This document shows, one piece after another, positions 25,669-35,289 of a stretch of 64,000 nucleotides of DNA. The position numbers and the translations under genes are program-made. The notes under the pieces are model-generated. The model was given only the letters and a program-made list of their open reading frames with translations, did not search any database and was not told the DNA's origin. Positions within the stretch are counted from its first letter, which is position 1; each line of letters begins with the position of its first letter. The stretch spans positions 2,402,325 to 2,466,324 of the forward strand of contig NZ_CM001440.1 in assembly GCF_000244975.1 (NCBI RefSeq), in the 5' to 3' direction. Origin of the DNA: Saccharomonospora cyanea NA-134. GTDB taxonomy: Bacteria > Actinomycetota > Actinomycetes > Mycobacteriales > Pseudonocardiaceae.

Positions 25669-26683
25669 CGAGCACGGCCCGGACGACGATCCCGACGTGG
25701 CGTGCCGCTTCACCGACGTGGAAATAGCGGTCTACCTGTCCCTTCTTCAGGGCTCCGCGTCGTTGTCCGACTGCTGCACCGCCACGGGGCTGGACGAGCA
25801 CACGGTGGCTCGGGTCCTCGACGAGCTGGCCGGGTCCAAACTGGTGCAGCCGCTGTCCACCCAGCCCCGGCGGTGGCGTGCGGTCGCGCCCAACCTCGCC
25901 TTCCTCGGTTTCCTGTCGAAACTGCGCGCCGAGTACGCGAAGCTGAGCAGGCAGACCACGTCGTTGAACAGCGTCCTCGACGAGTTGCAGACCGCGATGA
26001 TGAGCGACACACTCGACCACCGGTCGACGGTCGGCATCGAGAAACTCACCGACGCATGGGAAACGCAGACCAAGCTCACCGAGCTGCTCGCGACCGCCCG
26101 GCACAGCGTGCGGGCCATGCACCCCACGGTCGCTTCGGACGGCGTCGCGGGCGTGGACTTCTCGACGGACCGCGCCTTGTACGACCGTGGGCTCGAGATC
26201 CGTTCCATCTACCCGCACACGGCGCGGAGGCAGCGGGAGGGGCTGAGCTATCTCAGGCGCATCCAGGAGATCGGTGGCCAGTTCCGGACGACGGTGTCGG
26301 TTCCCAGCCGGGTCATTCTCATCGACGACCGGGTCGCGGTGCTGCTGCTGCGCTCCCGGCACGACGGTGGTGTCATCGCCCGCGAACCGAACATCGTCGG
26401 CTTCTTCGAGCAGCTCTTCGAGGACACGTGGGACCGGGCGCTGCCGGTGTCGGAGTACGACTACGACGAGGACGTCTGGCGCGAGATCGAACTACTGGTG
26501 CTCGTGGAACTGAGCACTGGCCGGTCGGACGAGGCGATCGCGCGCAGGCTGGACATCTCGACCCGCACGCTCCGCCGGTACATCACCGGGCTCTACGAGC
26601 GGTTCGGGGTCGAGACCCGGTTCCAGCTCGGCGTCGCGGCGGCCCGTGCGGGAGTCCTGTCGGGTGAACCGGGTCTCGACTGA
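25661..26683 (+). CDS. TrmB-like / LuxR-HTH transcriptional regulator
   Basis: 340 aa from the ATG at 25661 (GGGAG site). The N-terminal TrmB-type winged HTH (about residues 15-80) begins FTDVEIAVYLSLLQGSASLSDCC. The middle (about 110-260) resembles the PLD-like/TrmB sensor region with RVILIDDRVAVLLLRS. The C-terminal LuxR-type HTH (about 275-325) reads STGRSDEAIARRLDISTRTLRRYITGLYERFG. Regulators of this architecture are frequent beside actinobacterial peptide and specialised-metabolite genes. Here the neighbour is the convergent GH97 gene. Ligand unknown. Confidence 0.85.
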   Translation: MSDEHGPDDDPDVACRFTDVEIAVYLSLLQGSASLSDCCTATGLDEHTVARVLDELAGSKLVQPLSTQPRRWRAVAPNLAFLGFLSKLRAEYAKLSRQTTSLNSVLDELQTAMMSDTLDHRSTVGIEKLTDAWETQTKLTELLATARHSVRAMHPTVASDGVAGVDFSTDRALYDRGLEIRSIYPHTARRQREGLSYLRRIQEIGGQFRTTVSVPSRVILIDDRVAVLLLRSRHDGGVIAREPNIVGFFEQLFEDTWDRALPVSEYDYDEDVWREIELLVLVELSTGRSDEAIARRLDISTRTLRRYITGLYERFGVETRFQLGVAAARAGVLSGEPGLD

Positions 26684-26709
26684 GCTCGGCGTCCAAGGGA
26701 TGAGACGGA

Positions 26710-26732
26710 GTGCCGGGTACGTGGCCCGGCAC
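26710..26732. terminator. Bidirectional hairpin terminator
   Basis: GTGCCGGG (26710-26717) pairs with CCCGGCAC (26725-26732), loop 7 nt, in the 58-bp space between the convergent regulator and GH97 genes. Confidence 0.65.
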
Positions 26733-26741
26733 CCCGGTTCC

Positions 26742-29423
26742 TCAGGCTGTGCAGACCAGCCGCGCGCCACCCCAGTCGGCGTGGTCGTGGTTGACTCCGT
26801 CACCGCCGTCGTGGACGGACAGCGTCAGCAGTCGCACCCCGTCCACCGGGACGTCGAGCAGGTGAGCCCCGTCCGCGCCGCGCAGCGTCGGGGTGACGGC
26901 GAGCTGTTCGTCGTCACCCCGCACCTCGAACGACACGGAACCCTGATCGCCCACCTCGTCGTCCACCCCGACCTCGGCGGTGAGTCTCGTGCAGGCGCCA
27001 CCGAGGTAGAGCTCCACCGACGACGGCGCGTGCACGCCGAGCCCCTTGGCGTACGTCGTGCCGCCGATGGTCAGCTCGGCACCATCGCCTTCCTCCTGCT
27101 CACCGACGGACGCGTCGCGCTCCACGGGACCCCAGCCGTTGCCACTCGACAGGAACGGCAGGTCGCTGACGAACACCTCGCCACGCGGCACGTCCGGCGG
27201 CACGAGTACGTCGACCGCCCGCTCGACGTGCACCGGCTCTCCGTGCCCGGACCCGCCCGGCAACCGGTACTGCGCGACCAGCGGCAGGTCCACGCGGCCC
27301 CGCGGGCCGTCCTGCGGCGCGACGAGAGTCCAGGTGCCCGACAGCGTTTCGCCGGCGCGCAGCGAGCGAGCCCGCACCACCTCTCCCTCGACGTGCCAGT
27401 CCTCCGGCACCGAGGGGCGCAACGACACGTCGTGCACGCGCTCGCCCTCGTCGAGGGTGAACTGGGCGCTGATCCGGACGCTTCCGCCGGCCGGCACGGT
27501 CGCCGACTCGGCGGAGAGGTCCAGCGTCGTGTCCGGTACCGTCGGCACCGGCCGCTCGCACGAATCCCGGTGGCGGTCGGCGCGGCAGACGATCGCGGCG
27601 AAGCCCCCGTTGTCGGCGACGGGCACGGTGAGTTCGTCGTGGCGGTCGAGCACGTGCGACTCGCGCACCACGCCCGTGCCGTCCTCGCCGTCCCGGAAGA
27701 GGTCGACGCGCCAGTCACCGCGGCCCAGGAAGTCCAGCGACGCCGAGAGCGTGCGCGCGTCACCCGCCGCGATGCCACCGACGAACCAGCGGTCGCCCTG
27801 GCGCCGCGCGAGGACCACCTCGGAACCGGGCTCGCCGGAGAGCAGTTCCGTCTCGTCCCAGACCGCCGGTACCTGGTCGAGGAAACGCTCCGCGTCCGGA
27901 TACCGGGGGAACACCTCCGGCCGGTCGGCCAGATGCAGCAGCCCGCTCTCGAACACCACGGGCAGGGCGATCTCGTGACCGTCGGAGGTGAAGCGACTGT
28001 CCTGGGACAGCGTGACGGGGGTGTAGTCCATCGAACCCACGACGTTGCGGGTGAACGGCAGCGTGGTGTTGTGCTCAGGCGTCACCTGGTGGTCGCCGCT
28101 GAAGGAGTAGTACTCGGCTCCGCGCACGGCCTCGTAGGTCATCAGGTGCGGCCAGGTGCGCTGCATGCCCTTCGGCAGCGTCGAGCCGTGGAAGTTGACC
28201 AGCAGGCGGTGTTCGGCGGTGGCGGCGAGCACGCGTTCGTACCAGTCGTGCCGTGACACCCCTTCGCCGTGGCCCTCGCCGGTGTTCATGAAGTCGATCT
28301 TGACGCCCTTGACGCCCCAGTCGTTCAGCAGTCCGAACCAGTGGTCCATCTCCTCGGCAGTGTCGACCTCCCACCACCGGAACCACAGGAGCACGTCCAC
28401 GCCCTTCGCGCGGGCGTACCGGGTGACCTCCGGAACCCACGAGGCGTCCCAGCCCTCGTCGATCAGAACGTAGGACCAGCCGTGCTCGGCGGCGTAGTCG
28501 ATGTAGTCGCGCTGCCGTTCCGGGTCGCGCGGGCTGTCGTGCTCGGGCAGCCACGACCACGCCACCGTGCCCGGCTCGATCCACGACGTGTCGGCGACAC
28601 GCGAGTCGGGGGCGAGATCGTCGACCAGAGTGGACTCCGTGACGGTGTCGAGGTCACCCACCACGGCGACGCGCCACGGTGTGGACAGCGGACCGCTGGA
28701 GGCGGGCGGCCGCTCCACCAGGCCGACCTGGTACCGGCCGCTGCCCTGTTCGTGCGTGAGCATGCTGCCGGGATAGTCCGAGGAGAGCCCCGACTCGGTG
28801 AGCAGGACGTAGGAACCGGCGGTGGAGAACAGCGCGGGGTAGCCGAAGTCGCCGCTCGGCACCGAGCCGGCCGTGGCCTCGAACCGTGGCTCCTCGTACC
28901 ACGAGCTGTAGTCGAGCATCCAGGCGGGAGCGTCGGTGGGCAGTGTCCACGACGACGCCTCGCGCACGATCGCCGTGCCGTCGGGGGAGGGCAGGTGGTA
29001 GCGGTAGGCGACGCCGTCGGGCGCCACCCGCACCACGAGGTCGAGCGGTGTGCCGTCCTCGGCGGTGAACGACAGCGTCGTCTCCCGCATGACGGTGTGC
29101 CGTTTCCGTTCCTTGCCGGTGGTCGTCCGGTAGCGTTCGACCACGGTGCGGTCGGAGCGTCCCGTGAACGTCAGGTCGTCGGTGAGGTCGGTGTCCTCGG
29201 TCAGGACACCGATACCGGAGGCGGGGAGCACGGTCCGGCCCCCGCGCGTGACCTCCAGCGAGGGGGCTCCGTCGGACAGGCTGACCACGGCGGTCAGGTC
29301 CGAACCGGGGCCGGTCACACTCCACGTGCTGTCGTCTGCGGTGGCGGGAACGGTCGCCGAGGTGCCGACGACCGCGGCAATGGCTCCCACCGCCGCAACG
29401 CTGCGTACTGCTGACCAGGGCAT
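26742..29423 (-). CDS. Secreted GH97 glycoside hydrolase with NEW3 and NPCBM domains
   Basis: 893 aa with a Sec signal (1-29, ending VPATA). A GH97 N-terminal beta-sandwich (about 35-270) is followed by a TIM barrel (about 280-560) with WSWLPEHDSPRD, LIDEGWD and VKIDFMNTGEG. D377 in KIDFM matches the nucleophile position of retaining GH97 alpha-galactosidases rather than the inverting SusB type. GSMDYTPVTL and the GH97 C-terminal domain (to about 610) follow, then a NEW3 module (about 620-730) and an NPCBM galactose-binding-like module (about 745-893). It would attack alpha-galactosides or alpha-glucosides outside the cell. Confidence 0.9.
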   Translation of the reverse strand: MPWSAVRSVAAVGAIAAVVGTSATVPATADDSTWSVTGPGSDLTAVVSLSDGAPSLEVTRGGRTVLPASGIGVLTEDTDLTDDLTFTGRSDRTVVERYRTTTGKERKRHTVMRETTLSFTAEDGTPLDLVVRVAPDGVAYRYHLPSPDGTAIVREASSWTLPTDAPAWMLDYSSWYEEPRFEATAGSVPSGDFGYPALFSTAGSYVLLTESGLSSDYPGSMLTHEQGSGRYQVGLVERPPASSGPLSTPWRVAVVGDLDTVTESTLVDDLAPDSRVADTSWIEPGTVAWSWLPEHDSPRDPERQRDYIDYAAEHGWSYVLIDEGWDASWVPEVTRYARAKGVDVLLWFRWWEVDTAEEMDHWFGLLNDWGVKGVKIDFMNTGEGHGEGVSRHDWYERVLAATAEHRLLVNFHGSTLPKGMQRTWPHLMTYEAVRGAEYYSFSGDHQVTPEHNTTLPFTRNVVGSMDYTPVTLSQDSRFTSDGHEIALPVVFESGLLHLADRPEVFPRYPDAERFLDQVPAVWDETELLSGEPGSEVVLARRQGDRWFVGGIAAGDARTLSASLDFLGRGDWRVDLFRDGEDGTGVVRESHVLDRHDELTVPVADNGGFAAIVCRADRHRDSCERPVPTVPDTTLDLSAESATVPAGGSVRISAQFTLDEGERVHDVSLRPSVPEDWHVEGEVVRARSLRAGETLSGTWTLVAPQDGPRGRVDLPLVAQYRLPGGSGHGEPVHVERAVDVLVPPDVPRGEVFVSDLPFLSSGNGWGPVERDASVGEQEEGDGAELTIGGTTYAKGLGVHAPSSVELYLGGACTRLTAEVGVDDEVGDQGSVSFEVRGDDEQLAVTPTLRGADGAHLLDVPVDGVRLLTLSVHDGGDGVNHDHADWGGARLVCTA

Positions 29424-29593
29424 TGTTTGCTCCTGTCCAGTTGTGTTGAATAGTGTGGGCTCTGAGGGACGCTAGTGTGTGGACTCCTGTTCGTACAGGG
29501 CCGTTTGTGGTAATCGGTTGGAGGTTTGTCGGCTGGTTGGCAGGAGGAACGGGGAGGATCGGTCGTCCGCGGCCATGGCGGTCGGCGGGAAGA
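29424..29593. other. Promoter-side gap of GH97 gene
   Basis: The 170 bp upstream of the GH97 start are less GC-rich and presumably carry its promoter. No ATACATC-type site is present, unlike the fucosidase genes. Confidence 0.4.
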
Positions 29594-29934
29594 CCCTGGC
29601 GTTCGCGGCGGTCGAACCGTATTCGGGGCGGTGACGGGCTGCTTCTGTGATGGCACGCATTTCGCCTTCCACGCCAGCGAGAGCCTGTTCGGGCACCGGT
29701 GGCGCCGAGGCCGACCAGGGCGGCATGGTACGGGAAAGCCATGAGGACAACGCCACACGCGCCTCCGACGTAGAGGGCCGAGCACCCCAGCGGGCGCCGG
29801 GAGAGCACCGCCACGCTCGCCTGCCGCGTCTTCATCCGCGGTTACTCCAGTGCCGCCTGCACTTCGTCACGTACGAGGGCGCCGAGCTGGGCGGAGATGT
29901 TGCGCACCGAGTCACCGGACGACTTCTCCGTCAC
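29594..29934 (-). pseudogene. Decayed phage-holin-superfamily (DUF1469-like) membrane protein gene
   Basis: Reading from a GTG at 29934 with AAGGA upstream, the first frame gives [19 protein letters not shown] then LVRDEVQAALE and a stop at 29842. This is the normal N-terminus of actinobacterial Phage_holin_3_6/DUF1469 proteins. Remnants of the hydrophobic segment (ALYVGGACGVVLMAFPYHAA) and of the C-terminal APPVPEQALAGVEGEMRAI follow in two other frames. A premature stop and frameshifts show it is broken. The assignment rests on the two short conserved ends. Confidence 0.55.
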
Positions 29935-30050
29935 CGAATGTTCCTTCCGCCCCTCCCGGGGCCGCTGTCGCTGTACGGACTACCTGTGAACTGGTGACGA
30001 CATGCGCGCGGTGACTCCTCTCGGTCCTGCCGGTGGCCTGCGTGTTGCCG

Positions 30051-30775
30051 TCAGTGGCTGTGGCTTCCGGCACCGTCGGCCGTGGTGTGGACGTGGGTGT
30101 GGGGGCCATGGGGCCGGGGTCGATCGGAGCGTGCTGTCCACTCCGGAACGCGGAGTGCAGAGCGCGGACCCGGGTGCAGAGATCCTCCACCGTGTTCCGG
30201 CGTTCCCGGGACAGGGGAAGTACCGGCGCGCCCGCTCTGGCAGCGGACGGCGTCGGCCACCATCCGTCCCACGCCGACCTCGACGTACGGTGCCAGGTCG
30301 ATCTTGTTGATGACGAGTAGGTCCGCACGGGTGATGCCGGGGCCGCCCTTGCGGGCGACGTCGCCCCCGCCACGTCGAGAACGAAGATCTGCGCGTCGAC
30401 CAGAGCCGGGCAGAACGTCGCGGTGAGGTTGTCGCCGCCGCTTTCCACCAGCACGATGTCGAGCGGCGCGAAGTCGTGTTCCAGGTCCTCCACGGCCAGC
30501 AGGTTCGTGCTGACGTCGTCGCGGATGGCGGTGTGGGGGCAGGCTCCGATCTCGATCGCTCGGATCCGTTCTGCGGGCAAGACTCCCGCGGAACGGAGGA
30601 AGCGGGCGTCCTCGTCGGTGTAGATGTCGTCGGTGAGGACTCCCAGGCGGAACTCGTCGGCGAGGTCGCGGCACAGGGTGGCGATCAGCGAACTCTTGCC
30701 CGTGCCGACCGGTCCCGCCACGCCCAGCCGCAGCGCTCGGACAGGTTCGTTCTTGGTCGTGTTGCTCTCAGGCAT
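30051..30775 (-). pseudogene. ureG: Frameshifted urease accessory GTPase gene ureG
   Basis: Starts normally at ATG 30775: [20 protein letters not shown] (P-loop GPVGTGKSS), [30 protein letters not shown] and [16 protein letters not shown] are textbook UreG. After [11 protein letters not shown] the frame changes ([20 protein letters not shown] is in another frame), returns for [17 protein letters not shown], and changes again before the His-rich tail [15 protein letters not shown]. At least three indels are needed to restore it. UreG normally delivers nickel to urease with UreDF; this copy cannot make a full protein. Confidence 0.85.
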
Positions 30776-31462
30776 GGTAATTCTCCTTGCCCGGAGCCGG
30801 ATGTGGCACGGCTGGTGTGGCGTTTTCGGACAGTCCACAGGTGAGCTGCCGCCGTAGCGAGAGGGCGTCATGGGCGAGCACGGTGAGCACGACGGCGGGT
30901 CCCGCCAACGGGAGCGCGGCGGCACCGGCTGGCTGGATCCGGGTACGGAGTCGCCGCTCGTCGAAGGCGGGATCGACGAGGAGGACGGAGCCGAGGGCGG
31001 TGTGGTCGCCGGCGACCGAGGGACTGTTCCAGGCGGGCGCCGCGGGACCGATGTGCGGGTCCTGGTGGTACAGCGGGCGGCCACCGAAGCGCACGCGGGT
31101 CCGTTGGCGCACGGTGCCCGGCTGCTCACCGTACCTGCCGAGGAGCAGTTCCTCGCGTAGAAGCAGGCGCGCACCCGGATCGAGGTCGACGCGGACGTCC
31201 GCGGACGTCATTGAGGTGATGGCAGTCGCGGGCGGCGATGAGGGATCGGCCAGCCGGACGAGGGTGGCGTCCTCGGCCACGTGGACGACGGTCGTCATCC
31301 GGGGCTGCTCGCCGTGAGGGCCCGTGGTCCACGGGTCGATTCCTTGGCCAGAGTGTGCCGCAGCGTCAGCGGAGGTTGGGAACGTAGCGTGGTGACCGCA
31401 CTGCGCCCCGGTTTGCCGGGCGGGTGAAGGAGTTCCGTGGCGAGCAGTGCGTGTGCCCGCAT
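30768..31462 (-). pseudogene. ureD: Degraded urease accessory gene ureD
   Basis: The N-terminus [12 protein letters not shown]...[16 protein letters not shown] (start about 31462) is UreD-like. The C-terminal half lies in another frame: [34 protein letters not shown] and [14 protein letters not shown]. The conserved middle (the GPLGGD segment of UreD) is missing, so both a frameshift and an internal deletion have occurred. The stop overlaps the ureG start, the remains of the original operon. Confidence 0.75.
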
Positions 31463-31502
31463 CGCGGTGGAGCGGCAGGCTGCCGGGGTTGGAGCGTGTT
31501 CC

Positions 31503-32505
31503 CGACGCAAAGAGACGCACCTCGGTGCTCGCGTGCTGCTCGGCGGCGATCGTCGTCGTCCGCACGCGACTCTCGGCGAAGGCCAGCTCGGTCGGCACCT
31601 TCGGGTTGAGGTGGTGGGCGACGAGGACCATGTCCAGCTGCTCGTCGACCGTGTTGACCGTGAACGGCCGGATGGGTGTGGTCGATGAGGGCAGGACGTT
31701 GCGCTCACCCGCGATACGGATGATGTCCGGGGTGTGGCCGCCGCCGGCGCCTTCGGTGTGGTAGCTGTGGAAGGTCCGGCCACCAGCGGTCCGGATGAGA
31801 TCCTCGACGAAGCCTGCCTCGTTGGGCGTGTCGCTGTGCACCGCGACCTGCACACCGGAGTCGTCGGCCACGGTGAGGGCGGCGTCGATCACCGCGGGAA
31901 TGGCACCCCGGTCCTCGTGGCACTTGAACCCCGCCGCCTCGGCCCGGACCTGTTCGAGCAGTGCCTCCCGTGACACGGTGGTGCCTCGGCCGAGGAACGC
32001 CACGTTGACCGGCCACGGGTCGAAAGCCTCGAACATCCGTTCCAGCCACCACGCTCCCGGTGTGGCGAGCGTGGCCTGTGAACCGCTGGTGGGGCCGGCC
32101 CCCCGTCGACGAGCGTGGTGATGCCCGCCTCGAGCGCCACCCGGCACATGGCCGGGGACACCATGTGCACATGCGTGTCGACGGCACCGGGCGTCATGAT
32201 CATCCCCGTGTCGCTGAGGAGTTCGGTCGACGGACCGACCACCAGGCCGGGGTGGACACCGGACATGATGCCGGGATTACCGGACTTGGCGACCGCGACG
32301 AAGCGGCCGTCGCGGACGCCGACGTCACCTTGACGATCCCCCGGTGGTCGAGCACGACGACGTTGGTGATGACCAGGTCGGGCGTTCCCTCACCGCGCGG
32401 GGTGTGCGACCGCCCCTGTGATGCGCGGCCGGACTTGCCGCCGCCGAAAACCGTCTCGGCGCCATCCGACTCCCCACACGGGCACGGACCGGTGGGGTGA
32501 GCACC
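31503..32505 (-). pseudogene. ureC: Wrecked urease alpha-subunit gene ureC fused to a ureF 3' remnant
   Basis: UreC pieces appear in three frames: ETVFGGGK and [17 protein letters not shown]; then [16 protein letters not shown] and [20 protein letters not shown]; then [20 protein letters not shown] (the carbamylated-Lys site, Trp lost), [15 protein letters not shown] and [14 protein letters not shown]. Everything after that IAAE (including the SSDSQAMGR region) is gone. It is replaced by [12 protein letters not shown], which resembles the very end of actinobacterial UreF. No ureA, ureB or intact ureF is present. The gene cannot encode an active urease. Confidence 0.82.
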
Positions 32506-32638
32506 ACGTCGCCGCGCGAGGCCGTGGGAGTTCACCCCCGTGGGTGTGGCCGACGCGGCCACCTCACCGGTCCGCAGGCCGGGCCACCCGCCCGGGCGCA
32601 GGACGCCGTCTCCAGGCCCGTACCCGCGAGGTGCGGTC

Positions 32639-34111
32639 CTACGGACGCTGGGGCACCTTGATGTCGTACTGGGCGATCTTGCGGTAGATCGTCGCGCGGC
32701 TGATCCCCAACCGCGCGGCCGCCCGTGCCACGGTGGTGCCCGGTTCGGTCAGGCACCGCACGATCTCGTCGCGCTCCAGCGCCTGCAGGCGGCTCAACGG
32801 GCGTGAGGGACTCGCGAACACCTCGGCGGGCAGATGACGCACGTCGATGCAGGTGGCCCTGGCCGCTGCCCGGCGCATCACCTGCCGCAACTGCCGCACG
32901 TTGCCTGGCCACTCGTAGGTGCTCAGCGCCCGCGCCGCGGCGGGCGTGAAGTCGGTCTCCCTCCCCCAGTCGCGCCGCGCGAAATGACGGGCCAGCGGCA
33001 GCACGTCGTCCGGCCGGTCCCGGAGCGGTGGCGCCTCCACGACCATGTCGACCAACGGCCGCAGGTCGTCGGGGATCGCCTCGTGGTGCGCGGCGGTCAC
33101 GACGAACGGCTGGAGCCTCCCGTCGGTCGTGCGGACCTCGCCGAACAACTGCGCGAGTTCCGTCGCCGCCCACGCCGGCAGGACGTCGACCCCCGAGACG
33201 ATCACACAGGTGCTGTCCTTGCCGAGCTCGGGCGCCCACAGCGCCAGCCACGGCTCGACGTTGTCCGGAGCGGGTGGCCGTGCGCTCAGCAGGCGTTCCC
33301 GACGCAACTCGCGCCGGGCGAGGGAGACCAGGGCCGTCTTGCCCGAGCCGGGCTCACCCACCACCGCCACCACACCACCGCGTTCGAACGCGCCGCGGGC
33401 CTCGGCCACCGCCCGCCTCCATGGCACGGACAGCTCCGCGTACGCCGGGCGCACCTGTCGTGAATCGGCGTAGACCCGGAACACCTCGCCCCTCGGTGCG
33501 GGCCTCGATTGGCGGCCCATACCGCGCGCGAGCATGAGCGCCGAGGTGTTGCCCGCCGCCGCCTGTGCCAGCGCCAGAAGCAGTTCGGAGGACGAGTCGG
33601 ACCACGTCGTGAGATTCACGGAACCCGCCACGTCGCCGCGTACGGGATCGAGAATCGGGGCGGCAGCGCAGGTATAGCCATGCAGCGCCGTGCAGTAGTG
33701 CTCGTCCGCCCGCACGAGCGACGGCGCGCGATCAGCCAGTGCCAGCCCCAGCCCGTTGGTGCCGGCATTGCGCTCGGCGAAGTAGAACCCCGGAGCGAGG
33801 TTCACGTCGTCGAGCGATCGGAGGATGGACTTGTCGTGGGACAACCTGCTCAGGACCAGCCCGTCACTGTCGGTGATCATAAGGCTGACCGGTTCGTTGG
33901 CCAGGGTGGTCTGGAGTCCGCGCAGCACCTCGTCACCGCACTCGTAGAGCAGCGATCCGGTGTCGACCGATCCCGTGAAGACCGGGTGCAGCTCGTCCAC
34001 CGACAGTCCGTAGCGGGCGCTGCGGTGCCACGACGCCCGCAGTCGCGGTGGTAGCACCACACTCCTGCGAGTGCGCGTGTCCGTGGGCAGTGGACCGGCG
34101 TATGTTCCCAT
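32639..34111 (-). CDS. AcoR/MimR-like bacterial enhancer-binding-type activator without GAFTGA
   Basis: 490 aa from the ATG at 34111 (GGAGGT site). An N-terminal GAF-type sensory region (about 60-200) contains [16 protein letters not shown] and [15 protein letters not shown], typical of acetoin/propane-pathway activators. The AAA+ region has a P-loop ([11 protein letters not shown]) and VIVSGVD but is short and lacks the GAFTGA sigma54-contact motif. A Fis-type HTH ([20 protein letters not shown]) ends the protein. In mycobacteria a related regulator (MimR) activates the propane monooxygenase operon. Here it is divergent from the amidohydrolase cassette and likely controls it. Confidence 0.87.
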   Translation of the reverse strand: MGTYAGPLPTDTRTRRSVVLPPRLRASWHRSARYGLSVDELHPVFTGSVDTGSLLYECGDEVLRGLQTTLANEPVSLMITDSDGLVLSRLSHDKSILRSLDDVNLAPGFYFAERNAGTNGLGLALADRAPSLVRADEHYCTALHGYTCAAAPILDPVRGDVAGSVNLTTWSDSSSELLLALAQAAAGNTSALMLARGMGRQSRPAPRGEVFRVYADSRQVRPAYAELSVPWRRAVAEARGAFERGGVVAVVGEPGSGKTALVSLARRELRRERLLSARPPAPDNVEPWLALWAPELGKDSTCVIVSGVDVLPAWAATELAQLFGEVRTTDGRLQPFVVTAAHHEAIPDDLRPLVDMVVEAPPLRDRPDDVLPLARHFARRDWGRETDFTPAAARALSTYEWPGNVRQLRQVMRRAAARATCIDVRHLPAEVFASPSRPLSRLQALERDEIVRCLTEPGTTVARAAARLGISRATIYRKIAQYDIKVPQRP

Positions 34112-34286
34112 CGCGACCTCCACGAAGACGCCTCGTCGCGTCGATTCGCCTCACGGTAACCCCTGCACCGCGAACGCGGCGGTTTCCGCGTGTCTCAAAG
34201 TGAGACGCCCGAGAACTCCCCGATCACTCCGGCTTCTCCTAGCGTGCGTTCTCACCAGCTCACGGTCGCCAGCACGCGGAGGTGCC

Positions 34287-35288
34287 ATGTACACCAAGGA
34301 CGGCGAGCGCTACTTCATCGTCGACGCGCACATCGCACTTTGGGACGCCCGTCCCGAGAACCAGCGCAACATTCACGGCAAGCAGTTCATCGACTGCTTC
34401 TACGACTACCACCGGAACCTGAGTCCGGAGTCGGAGCGGTGGTCGTACGACGACGAGTTCCTGTACTACGGCGGCGAGCGGCTGATGAAGGACCTGTTCG
34501 AGGACGGCCACGTCGACCATGCCATCTTCCAGCCCGCCCATCTCGGCGAGTTCTACCGCACCGGGTTCGGACAGACGGAGGAGGCGTTCGCGCTCACCCA
34601 GCGGTACCCGGACAAACTGACCTACAATCACTTCTTCGACCCGCGGTTCGAGCAGGCCGGCCTCGACGCGCTGCGGCGCGACGCCGAGCGCTTCGGGCTC
34701 AAGGGCGTCAAGCTCTACACCGCCGAATGGCAGGGTGACTCGCGCGGGTACAAGATGGACGACCCCTGGACCTACCGCTATCTGGAACTCTGCCGGGAAC
34801 TGGGCATCAGGAACATCCACATCCACAAGGGACCCACCATCCGGCCGCTCGACCGGGACGCCTTCGACGTCGCCGACGTGGACAAGGCGGCCACGGACTT
34901 CCCCGACCTGAACTTCGTGGTCGAGCACTGCGGCCTGCCGCGCCTGGAGGACTTCTGCTGGATCGCGACGCAGGAACCGAACGTGCACGCCGGCCTCGCC
35001 GTGGTGATCCCGTTCATCCACACACGCCCCCGCTACTTCGCGCAGATCATCGGCGAGTTGCTCTACTGGTTGGACGAGGACCGGATCCAGTTCTCCAGCG
35101 ACTACGCCCTCTGGACGCCGAAGTGGCTGATCGAGCGGTTCGTCGACTTCCAGATTCCGGAGGACATGACGGAGTACCCACCGATCACGGTGGAGCAGAA
35201 GAAGAAGATCCTCGGGTTGAACGCGGCTGCCATGTACGACCTCGACGTGCCCGTCGAGCTCCGCCTGCCCGCGCCCGTGGCGGCCTGA
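34287..35288 (+). CDS. Amidohydrolase-family protein of the propane-monooxygenase-associated type
   Basis: 333 aa from the ATG at 34287 (GGAGGT site). It is an amidohydrolase_2-type barrel: metal-site candidates D13 and H15 in VDAHIALWD, H178/H180 in NIHIHKG, H214 in VVEHCGLP and D272 in SSDYALW. The N-terminus MYTKDGERYF and ERLMKDLFEDGHVDHAIFQP are very like the protein encoded just downstream of propane/acetone monooxygenase (mimABCD, prmABCD) operons. In those systems its exact role is unsettled (maturation or substrate processing). It heads a same-strand series of five genes. Confidence 0.88.
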   Translation: MYTKDGERYFIVDAHIALWDARPENQRNIHGKQFIDCFYDYHRNLSPESERWSYDDEFLYYGGERLMKDLFEDGHVDHAIFQPAHLGEFYRTGFGQTEEAFALTQRYPDKLTYNHFFDPRFEQAGLDALRRDAERFGLKGVKLYTAEWQGDSRGYKMDDPWTYRYLELCRELGIRNIHIHKGPTIRPLDRDAFDVADVDKAATDFPDLNFVVEHCGLPRLEDFCWIATQEPNVHAGLAVVIPFIHTRPRYFAQIIGELLYWLDEDRIQFSSDYALWTPKWLIERFVDFQIPEDMTEYPPITVEQKKKILGLNAAAMYDLDVPVELRLPAPVAA

Positions 35289-35289
35289 C

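Noticed and set aside
30051-32505. Functional urease gene cluster
   Set aside because: ureA and ureB are absent and the ureC, ureD and ureG remnants are spread over several frames with deletions; no intact subunit can be made.
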